A stretch of DNA of 64,000 bases, from assembly GCA_011503125.2 (NCBI GenBank), contig WWBZ02000022.1:2790001-2854000 (forward strand), given 5' to 3'. Made by a program: the position numbers and the translations under genes. This DNA comes from Botryosphaeria dothidea (lineage: Eukaryota; Ascomycota; Dothideomycetes; Botryosphaeriales; Botryosphaeriaceae). Under the pieces are notes generated by a model. It ran no database searches. It was given only the letters and a program-made list of their open reading frames with translations, and was not told where the DNA came from. How positions within the stretch are numbered: the stretch's first letter is position 1; each line of letters opens with the position of its first letter. Positions 55,187 through 64,000 of this stretch are shown here, one piece after another.

Positions 55187-58074
55187 ATGTCGAGCGCTGA
55201 GTTCATAGCCGTGCTCAGCATTGGCGCATCCGTCATCCAAGTAGCTGATGCATGTAACAGGCTGATTGGGCGTATCCAGCAATTTCACAGCAACACTGAA
55301 TTTGATGAGTTAACGTCCCAACTGCGCCTGCTTTCCCACGCCGTGCGCGCAATCAGTGCTCTTCGCAACAACCAAGGCCATGATTCAGAGAGGGATGCAA
55401 CATTGGTTGGCGTGCTCCAAGACTGTGAGGCGCAGATCAAAAAACTGGACGACTTGATAGCAAAGCTCATACCTGCTATGAATGCGACGAGCGTGAAGCG
55501 CACGTGGCAAGGGTTCAAGGCTTTTGCGGGAGACCGAGAAGTGCAAGGGACCCTAAGCCAACTCAACCAATACAAGCAAGCCCTGACGCTTCACCTGGTC
55601 GTCAGAAATCAGGATACCGCCATGGCCATGGCCCGCACGATCTGCTTGCTCGAGGAACAGAATCGCCAGCTGCAGGCTTCTTTGGAAACGAGTTGTGTCG
55701 TTGAGGAGGTCAAAGCTCATGCAGACACCCATCTTCAGCCAGCAGGTACGGAAGTAAAGGTCTAGCGTCCAAAGCCATCCGCATGTCTTCGCGGCACTTG
55801 CACATGTTCCTGCCACCGGCGGATGATCGGCGCCTTATTCAACCGGTGCAGCTGCCCCGAGAAACGATATTCGACCACCGCTATGTTTCTCGGGAAGCTC
55901 ATTTCGCCGGACTTGGATTTCGTAGGCCAATCCACGTTTTCCCGATTCAACATCTCTGTGCAGGCAATAAACACTGTATCAAACACGTCACCAGGCTTTA
56001 TGACTCTCTATCATTACTCTATGGGACTTCTCTCTGGGACAGAAGCATTGGCCCAATTGAAGACATTGGGTGAACAAGGATCTTTGAGCTTGCAGGATCT
56101 CGACCAGCACAACCGAAACTACGTTGAGGTAGGCCGCGATCCATCCTATCAAAACAAATGGGCTTTGGTCTGAGATCAAATGCTGACGATATGTGAAAAG
56201 GTTCTCTTACACTTTTGGTTTTCCTACCGCGACATTCTGGGCCGAACATTGGAAATGCCTGAGCGACCATTGGCAATAGGTCGCATGATCACAGATGGGA
56301 ATGAAAAGCTGAGGGATAACACGTGAGTAGATAGGTATTAGGTCACACATGCTACTAAACGCTCACACTGTATCTCAGGCTATTGCAGAATATTATTTCA
56401 CGTATCTGGCCAGTTCATGGAATCTTCATCCCCACCCTGCTTGATATGCTTTGCCAGATGGGCTTTAGCTTTGACCAAGCCATTTCTTTGGATGCATGGG
56501 CTATGCTTCTGCTTAAAAGCTTATATTGGGATTCGCTTGTGGTTTGCACTCCAGTCAATACTTTGAGACGGTTGATTGCCCTAGACATCGGTGAGCATTT
56601 GAAGTGATAGCAGATAGGAAATTTAACTAATGCAGCGATAGAACTCTACGACATACCAGCGATTCAAACAGCTATCTTGAATGGCTCTGATGAGGGACTA
56701 AATGAATTGCTTTCGTCTCCGGAGGTCTCTCTCACAGAAACGAACCCCCTTGGCCAGACTGCTCTTCATCTGGCTGTCTGTGACCCTGACCTTATCGAGA
56801 TCCTACTCCAAAATGACGACCTCAGCCGGCATGTCAACACTGAAGATAACCTAGGCCGCACACCTCTTGAGTATGCGATTGTGCTCAGTAATTTGGAGTC
56901 CATTTGCATCCTCTTCGAAGCAGGCGCAGATCCAAACAGGTTCTGTACTGACAAGGGAGGCGAAATTTGGTACTCTTTAATGAGAAGACACCATACGGGG
57001 TTAGCAATCAACCTGCTTGGCCTTCTTTGCAGTCACCTGCCTGAAGATACCATACGGCAAATATCCACATGTTTTGCCTTTAGAATCATGCTCATGAACA
57101 GTCAGGAGCCCTATCAGAAGCACGATTTTGAATCAGAAATGCGTTCCATACTCAACATTGGAATTGATCGAGATTTCGTGACCGACAGAGGCAATTCTTT
57201 GTTGCATCTTGTGGAATCAGCACCCATCGGATCACTATTGCTCGACCACGACATTCAACACATCAACTCACGAAATCGAGATTGAGTAAACCCCATTGAT
57301 GGCATTTTCATCTTCATCCGAGCCGTATTTACTCCAAGAAGCTTTGAACAGAGGGGCAAGATCGGATGATGAAGATCACGAAGGATACAATGCATTGCAT
57401 TATGCTGTAATATCTGATCGTGAAGTTCAGTTGGGGCTGCAGTTGGACAAAGAGTTTACACAGGTGATGAATGCCGCTGTCCTGATATCCGCAGGAGCCG
57501 ACGTCCTGCGCGGTGACAGCTGTCAATGCTCTTGTTCTTCGGGCGGCTGTGCTCCATCCAGCAAATTTCTGTTCTCTGAAGGTCCTTACTGGAACAACAT
57601 CTGGAACTTGATCAAGATACCTTTCGCAATCGAGTGGTACCTACTGCTCCGAATGTCTTGCAGCGAGAAGGTCGTGGCCAGCGCTGTCCTGAGCTGGTAT
57701 CGGCTGCAAAGAGTTTGATGAATTAGGTATGACCCATACATGCTGTGACAGGAGTCACTTGTGGATTCATTAAGTGCTCATATAATGACTCCATTGATAA
57801 ACTCAATTACTCTGGTTTGGATGATTCGGATGATTCGAACCATTCGAGAAAAACGCAGAAAAGAAGAGAGGAATTTCTGGAGATCCAGGAGGAAGGAAGA
57901 GGCCTTATTAAGCTCGTCGACGAAGCTTGCAAAAGTTTTGATGACTCTGAACATGCAAAAGAGGAGCAATATGTTCTTAGGATCTTGGCACGAAGGGCAA
58001 TTATGACAGAGGAACTTTTCGAAGAATTTGTTTCCGGACCTTCATATGTGTACGTGGGTACAGTGAGTCTCTGA
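55187..58074 (+). pseudogene. STAND-like ankyrin-repeat protein gene, disrupted
   Basis: The N-terminus (MSSAEFIAVLSIGASVIQVA, to residue about 186) is the helical domain found at the front of fungal STAND/NLR and ankyrin proteins (SesA or NACHT-N type). Middle exons at 55852-56128, 56201-56322, 56379-56590 and 56636-57285 join in phase with one another and encode a Cys-containing linker, then ankyrin repeats (NPLGQTALHLAVCDPDLIE, DNLGRTPLEYAIVLSNLES). At 57283 the frame stops (RNRD then TGA) where DGNTPLMAF is expected, and the coding sense resumes in another frame (MAFSSSSEPYLLQEALNRG, GYNALHYAVISD). A second break is near 57710, where FDELGMTHTCC continues in a third frame. The first intron (donor G-GTACGG) also misses phase by one. 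These proteins are linked to allorecognition and biotic responses. Likely inactive. Confidence 0.7.
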
Positions 58075-58772
58075 ACCGAAATTATCTCAGTACCCCTGCT
58101 AAAATTAAACGGGCTAACACGTTTTCGTGGTGGTACGATACTGCAACAGAGGGCATGGCTTTGTTGAACCCACGTATCCCCTCTGACCAGACGCCTGAAA
58201 GACATCTTCGTGAATACCTCCGCCCGGTCGACGCAAATAAGCCAGACTATAGCAAACTTGTTCGGAATTCGCCGTCAAAAAAGCATTGGGACTCGGAGCG
58301 AAAGAGACTTGGCTCGCTCCTGTTGCAGGAGATTCGCTGGGTACGCTCCCTACCTCGGGAGGAGAAAAACCGGCAACCGAACTCCCGCCCAGCAGTACCT
58401 CTTTGAGCATCTCAGCGTTAGTCCGTACGTATCATCGAATGTCTGAATGTCTGGCCTCCTCAGCTCCCCAGGTTTCACAACATTTATTTCTTGATCGCAT
58501 GATAAATCCCAAGTTTCAAGGGCGATCTTTGCAGAGCAAAGATCAGATTTTGATTCTTCTACCAATCGGCTTATTTTCAAATACTGGCAATGACCTAGCG
58601 CTGCTAATTTCAACGGGGCTGTGATAGCTTCACTTTTGACTTCTGTTGATGAAAGTGGCATGCAACCTTTCTGAATCAAATCCAGGCAGAATTTTATATA
58701 CAACAACGGCAAAGATTTTTATTCAACAACGAGAAGAAATTCCAAGCCAAGGCGGCTCACCGCCTTCTGTTC
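58075..58772. other. spacer between the disrupted ankyrin gene and tRNA-Tyr
   Basis: Short open frames at 58155-58406 and 58286-58624 have no recognisable motif and no good support. A perfect 7-bp hairpin (AAGGCGG/CCGCCTT, 58749-58766) lies just before the tRNA. Confidence 0.4.
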
Positions 58773-58888
58773 CTCCGCTTGGTGTAGTTGGTTTATCACG
58801 TTTGACTGTAATATCGTGTACTTCCCTGACAGGAAGTATTGGTGAACATGCCATCAAAAGGTCCCTAGTTCGATTCTGGGAGCGGAGA
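58773..58888 (+). tRNA. tRNA-Tyr (GTA) with 41-nt intron
   Basis: Acceptor CTCCGCT (58773-58779) pairs perfectly with AGCGGAG (58881-58887), discriminator A at 58888. D-arm GTG-TAGTTGGTTTAT-CAC keeps A14, G15, G18, G19 and A21. Anticodon stem TTTGA (58801-58805) pairs with TCAAA (58854-58858); loop C-T-GTA-A carries anticodon GTA at 58808-58810. T-arm CCTAG-TTCGATT-CTGGG. The C1-G72 pair and A73 are tyrosine identity elements. The intron (58812-58852) sits after base 37, as usual, and contains a perfect 7-bp hairpin TACTTCC/GGAAGTA. A TTTTT terminator follows at 58894-58898. Confidence 0.93.
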
Positions 58889-58893
58889 ATTCT

Positions 58894-58898
58894 CTTTT
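58894..58898 (+). terminator. Pol III T-run terminator of tRNA-Tyr
   Basis: CTCTTTTTGC starts a few bases after the discriminator, giving five T in a row, enough for Pol III. Confidence 0.8.
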
Positions 58899-59127
58899 TG
58901 CTTCCTTGAAGGTAAGTACTTGGGCTACTGAAAGTGTTGGGGGATCCGTACAGATTTTTTGCCCATTCCATCTATCAGGAGAATTTGCAGTTGTGAAAAT
59001 TGAAAAGACGTTACCCCCGGAACCAGGAATCCCATCCCTTAAACTCCCTAACCAGAGGTAAAAAAAATTACACTTTGTACTGGATTTTCCTTGATCAATT
59101 GTGCCGCCACCTCATGAGAAGGAATAA

Positions 59128-60571
59128 TCATCCTCTGCCAGCATACCCGTTGCCTCGCCCCCCCAATCCATGCTGCCTGTTCCACGCAGTTGCGTCACCA
59201 GGTCTCAAGTACTGGCTCCCTTCTTCGTCTATCCGCTCCATACTGTGCCCGCTGCCATATTCCACCGACTCCACATCCACCTGATTCTTCACACTAATGA
59301 CCAACCGGCCCGACCCTCCTCCCATATCCCCGTTCTCCATGTCCCCCGGCGCCCCAGAAGCAGTCTGGAAGGACGAGGTATTCTCGCCTATGATCTTCTC
59401 CGTCGAGTCGCTCTCCTGCATCGTCGCCAGCACGGCGGTGGTGCTGTACGGATCCTTCTTCTTGTAGCTGCGCTTGTTGGCCGACATCTCGTAGGACATG
59501 CCGGTGCTCTTCCTGCCGGCGGGCGTGGAGGAGAAGTGCGACGAGCCGGGCCCGTAGCCTTCGCTCCAGAATTTCTTGCTGAAGAGCGGACGCAGCATGG
59601 GTGCTTGGCCGACGAGGATGGCGACGAGGTCTTCGCGGCAGGACCAGATGGCGGCGGTCTTGCCGTTGCCGAGCTGCAGGGCTGGTGTCAGTGTTCGACC
59701 GGATGAGGGGGAGGCGGCGCAGGTGGGTACAGACCACAAGGACGAAGACGACGCGCAGGATCGCGGCGGTCATGATGAAGATGCCGGCGCCGAAGAGGAG
59801 GAAGAGGCTGATTTTCCGCCAGATGGTGGTCTTGACGGGCAGGATGACCGGTGCGGGGATGGCCATGATGCACACGTCCGTCAAGATGTTCATGACCAGG
59901 GCTGGTACCAGGTTGACCGTGGCCTGCGGCTTGCAGATTTCTGTGGGTCGAGAGATGGGTCAGCTCCGGTGTGCGAGATGGCATGGCCTTGTGAAGCTTA
60001 CCTCCTTGGTCTGGGTAGACTATCCACATCCTATGGTAAGGCCGGCACGAGCAGAACAGGATCATCATGATGGCAAAGAACGTCATCACCACGAGTCCCA
60101 TGGTCGGCTTGATGAATTTGGCAACCCATAGTCCGTTGACAACGCGTTGGTAGAGGAACAGCATGTTCAGCTTCAGCATCCAAATGAAGGCGACGTATGT
60201 CGCCACGCCGGCGCAGAACCACTGCGTGCCGTAAATGAGCGGTGCCGCTTGCTCGGGTGACAGTTGGCGGCGTTGTTCCAATGTGATGGCGTGCAGGTCC
60301 CCGAGCCCGCCAACCAGGTGCGCGGCAACCGTCATGACTGTGTAGGTGATCTGACAAGGGTGTCTGGCGTTAGTGAGATCCGCCACGTACCGGCAACATA
60401 GAAGTGAGTCTAGACAGCGCCACTTACCCACGCCAGTACGATGATGTAGTCATCCGGCTTGAAGTTCTGGACCCCGATCATTCTCCACCTGCAGGCAATT
60501 CTGGCCATGATGGCCATGGTGCCGACAGAATACAAGCACCATGTCTCAATGAGAGCCTCAGGTGGGGCCAT
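59128..60571 (-). CDS. fungal rhodopsin-domain-like integral membrane protein (SAT4 family)
   Basis: Four exons (60571-60428, 60350-60002, 59940-59735, 59673-59128) give 414 residues. Several spans are clear: WCLYSVGTMAIMARIACRW, ITYTVMTVAAHLVGGLG, TQWFCAGVATYVAFIWMLKL, MGLVVMTFFAIMMILFCS and NILTDVCIMAIPAPVILP with KTTIWRKISLFLLFGAG. The blocks YVAFIWMLKLNMLFLYQRV, CRPYHRMWIVYPDQGE and IPAPVI are typical of the large fungal family with a rhodopsin-like domain (SAT4/PTH11-related), mostly of unknown ligand. The cytosolic tail has 160 residues with a Ser/Gly-rich end. The last intron uses donor GTCTGT. Upstream start is the ATG of MAPPEALIETW. Confidence 0.85.
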
Positions 60572-61804
60572 GGCTGATGAGGGTCACACGACGCACACGG
60601 CCGGTACCGGTTGAATGACGGGAGAAAAGAAGGTAGAGAGATACTGGATCATTGTGTTGGAGAGACATCTGCAGGAAGATATTGGAAGAAGACGGGGCAA
60701 AATGATGGATCATTGTGCGGGGCGATCTCCTTCTTTCTGGATAGTATAGGGAGCGGAGACCAAAAGCACAACCCTGACAGAAGCAGCTAAAGCTGTGCGA
60801 AAAGGGTGGATCTTGGCGAACACATGTCAATATTTAGACTCGCGTAGATGTCGTGAAACAAAGCCCGCCCACTGCTACGCCGTACGGCCTACGCGGCTCA
60901 GTGCCGAAATGACTCGGTGGAGCTTGAAAAGGTTGGCGGATTTCTTGGTGTTTGCGGCGCGGTTGTACCCGCGGCCCGTCCGCCGTCAGCCACATGCAAG
61001 CGTGAATCCTTTTAGAGCGTCCAGGCAAAGCAAGGCTAGAACCCTCAAGACCTTACCAAGACACTGATGCAAGCTTGCTACTGGACTCCCACTGCCAGTG
61101 ATCAATTCGTCACAAATTGCGGAGCGAAATGCCGTCTTCTTCGGATTTATGTGTCGGAGGCCATGAATCGTGTGTCGGCGACGCAAAATTCAGGATTCAC
61201 GACGAGTCATGGATTTGCACAGGGGATCCGGATACTGACCCCTTGGGGTGGACGTTAGCCCATGTTGGCTCGGGAGTCACTGCCGATAGCCCACGGGGTT
61301 GGATGGGCTGAAAGATCAGGCGAAGTGTTGATCAGTGCGGCGTGGGAACCCCGAAGGCTGACGATGGACTGATTGCCATGCAACGATGCTTCCACCTACC
61401 TGAATTTTCATGCTCCAGGTTTTTCATGCGCACTGATACTTCGGCGGTGTAGGATCCACATGTCTGCGCCGCACTGCCTTCTGTAACGGTGAAGTGCTCT
61501 ATGCATTTCCCGCCAAACGAAACAGCTTGCGCCATCGCATGCTCTCACTACTTCAATGCTGGAGCTCATAACTTCCCTGTATACCAAGGATCTTGAAGTT
61601 CTTGGGCTATAAAATTGAATCCGTGCGCGATGGCGCCATGGATTGTTGCATTAAGACTTTTCTGTATTGACTTGAGAGAGGATCAAACTCCAGACCTTCA
61701 AGGATCATTCTGGCGGAATTCCCGAATAGTTCATGTAGAAATAGCATTATTGAACTTGATCAGCCACTTTAATCAGCATTGGAAAACATTGGTTGCTTAC
61801 AATC
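60572..61804. other. intergenic stretch, no gene seen
   Basis: Holds the promoter of the membrane protein gene and the 3' flank of the adenylation enzyme. No supported coding frame, RNA or repeat. Confidence 0.5.
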
Positions 61805-63704
61805 TCAGGATGCGAGGCCATCAGGATCGTCCTTGTGGAACCTCTGATACAGCTCGTCAGTTTCCTTCTCGTACCTCGTATACGTCCCCCTCCGATCCAC
61901 CGTCCCCTTTCCCACCCTTGCGAACGGCTTTTCAGGCACCGCTACCAACGTCAAAGCTCTCCTCAGCCTCCCTCTCTCACCGACATCAACGTTCACCTCC
62001 TCAACCGCCGGCCAAACCCCATCCAAGAACGTCTCGCGCTCCGCCGCCGTCCCTACAGCCACGCCATCCACAGCCTCCAGCAGCAAAAATGGCACCCTCC
62101 TCATATACCCGCCAACCAGCACATGCCTCACGAGCGGATGACACTTCAACCTCTCCTCCACGTTCCCCGCATACATCTTAACCTCGCCCGTCAGCACCAC
62201 CAGATCGTCCGTCCTGCCCCTGCACTTCCACAGCCCCACCCCCATCTTCATCTTCTCCGGATCCGGGTGCGGGCTCCACAGGTCCTTCGTGCGGAACACG
62301 TCGACGCGCTCGCGCGCCGCCCCCGCGGCGCCGCGCACGACCATCTTGTCCGCCGCCTGGAAGAAGTTCGTGAACGCCAGGGCGTCCGGCGTGCGGCGCA
62401 CGACCAGCTCGTACAGGTCGTCGACGCGGTGCTCGAAGGCGGCGCCCATGGCCGGGTGCGGCGCGAGGTAGGCCCAGTCGGCGGCGGGCACGCGCAGGGT
62501 CGGCCAGTAGTTGCCCTCGGTGCTGCCGATGCAGGTGCGCAGGGAGCCGAGCGGCGCGAGGAAGGCGCCGGCGGCGGGCGAGAGCGGCGCGCCGCCGAAG
62601 CAGACGGCGCGTAGGCGGCGGAGGAGCGCGTGGAGGGAGGGCGCGCGCACGATGTCCTCGAGGCAGGAGGGCGAGAGGAGCATGCCGTCGAGGCGGGCGT
62701 GGGTCGCCATCTGCGCGAAGAGGGAGGGGTCGGGGATGGCGGTCGGCGGGCTGAGGACGGGCGTGGTGGAGAAGAAGAGGGCGCAGGAGAGGGTGAGGAG
62801 GGAGCCGGCGAGCTGGAGGGCGTGTTGGTGGTTGGCGCCGTGAAGATTGCGGGTGGTGGAGGTTTGGGGATGGAGGTTGACTTACGTGGAAGATTGGCAG
62901 CCCAACCCACATGCGCTTGTCGGCGTAGTACTCTTTGCTCGTCGTCATTCCGTCCACGTCCTTCAACCAATTCCAGGAATCCACCCGCGCCAGCATCTCG
63001 TTCGTGTAAATCACGAGCTTGGGGAATCCGGAGCTCCCTGACGTGTGGTATATCGCGATCTCATCGAATCTGCCTTCTTCCCAAGTTTTCTCATACGGAT
63101 AGCGTCGTTGCTCATCCCCCTCGTTCCCAAAGAACAGGTCCTCAAACTCGGGAACCGCGAAGCTGATACCGCCATCGACGCTCTTTGGAATTTCTCGCAC
63201 GTGATGCGGTACCACATCCGCGCCTCCCTCGGCGTAAAGGAAGAGATGGCAATTTGCTGCCTTGGCGAGGTACACCTGCGCTTCGAGAGAGCCCAGGATG
63301 CTTGTAAGCAAGAGTCGGCGTCCCGTCTTCATGGCCGCGCACATGAAAGCAATGTAACGCAGATCTCGAGGCCCATAATAGGCAAATGTCTGGATGCCGC
63401 TAGTTGCGGAAGCATCGTCGCCATCCGGATCCGAGCTCGAGGATGAAAAGTGAGATGAAGTAGAAGTAGGAGGAGATGTTGGGGCTGGGAGATGTTCATC
63501 CAGCCAATAGGCCGTGCGGTCGACCGCAGCAGCAAGCTCTGCGTAAGTGATGTCCCGGAAGCCCCGGGAGAGCTCGGTGTTGGAAATAGGGACAGAGGCG
63601 TAGATGCGAGTGGGCGAGTCCCTCGCGATTTTGTCGATTGTGGCGGCGATGAGCCGGCAGTTGTATTGTGGATGGTCGAGGGACATTCCACTGTCACGCT
63701 GCAT
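61805..63704 (-). CDS. adenylate-forming (AMP-binding) enzyme, NRPS-like A domain alone
   Basis: Two exons, 63704-62886 and 62812-61805, join in phase 0 across a 73-nt intron, giving 608 residues. Core motifs: YYGPRDLRYIAFMCAAMKTG (A2), IYHTSGSSGFPK near residue 220 (A3), GLPIFHVLAGS (A4), VCFGGAPLSP, IGSTEGNYWP (A5), and WKCRGRTDDLVVLTGEVKMY (A8) with the GN motif YAGNVEERL. The protein ends at KDDPDGLAS, where fungal NRPS-like reductases normally continue with a carrier domain and a reductase; neither follows. It can activate a carboxylic acid with ATP, but its acceptor is unknown. The C-terminal third has very high GC. Start at MQRDSGMSLDHP; MSLDHP (63686) is an alternative. Confidence 0.88.
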
Positions 63705-64000
63705 GTTTCTTCCCCTGGTAGTTGCTTGTTGTGGATGAGAATTATGTATGGAGGGGTCCAAAGACTGTTGCCGGTGGTAGTGTGTCTGAAATATCTTTTC
63801 GGTTGAACGGGGAAGGCGAGGGGTTCGGAATTTGAGGAAGCAAAGTAAACGCCGAGCAGGTGAAATAAGGTTTCTTGGAGCGCAAATTTAAGAGAACAGC
63901 CAGGATCAGTATTTCGATGGTACACCAAAAGTTTGCAAAGAAGCTCACGGAGGCCAGAAAATAGCATGATTCACACCTCATAAGAAATATGCTCGACCAG
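63705..64000. other. upstream region of the adenylation enzyme, window end
   Basis: Probable promoter and leader; no supported gene. Confidence 0.5.

Overview
The window reads as nuclear DNA of a filamentous ascomycete (Pezizomycotina; a Dothideomycete is my best guess, by inference only). The evidence is short GT-AG introns (mostly 45-105 nt) with CTRAC-type branch sites, single-gene transcription units on both strands, and fungal families: Spb4 RNA helicase, Dgk1 CTP-dependent diacylglycerol kinase, a Git3/GprC-type receptor, a fungal rhodopsin-like membrane protein, two cytochrome P450s and HLYRCH-type zinc-finger proteins. Gene models below were built by hand from splice sites and reading phase; no similarity search was possible, so family names come from recognised motifs.

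Layout. 0-10 kb: minus-strand genes of unknown function, including two paralogues (5.2-6.7 and 8.1-10.2 kb) that share a motif block around MNIHAPP and an intron at the same place and phase. 11-27 kb: mostly non-coding, with three plus-strand snRNA-like units (11.2, 16.4 and 26.3 kb) that share an upstream element, a TATA box, a T-rich leader and a downstream T-rich box. The first is a structurally complete U2 snRNA with a changed branch-site recognition sequence; the second keeps the U2 3' domain but has lost that recognition segment. The same stretch holds a 409-bp hAT-type MITE, a 55-residue membrane micro-protein gene, a frame-shifted gene at 14.5-15.5 kb and a TBC-domain Rab-GAP. 28.7-33 kb: two tandem zinc-finger genes with matching exon structure. 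33.5-40.6 kb: a decayed epoxide hydrolase, two intact P450 genes and a protein resembling the C-terminal part of HET-domain proteins, together looking like a partly decayed metabolic or accessory region. 41-54 kb: housekeeping and signalling genes (type I membrane protein, four-TM protein, DGK1, SPB4, kinase-like phosphotransferase, glucose-sensor-type GPCR). 55-59 kb: a disrupted STAND-like ankyrin gene and an intron-containing tRNA-Tyr. 59-64 kb: a rhodopsin-like membrane protein and a stand-alone adenylation enzyme.

The DGK1 and SPB4 genes are divergent from a 0.77-kb spacer. Broken genes (14.5, 33.6, 55.2 kb) sit among intact ones, so local decay or local sequence error must both be considered. 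The most unusual content is the U2-like RNA family and the MNIHAPP paralogue pair.
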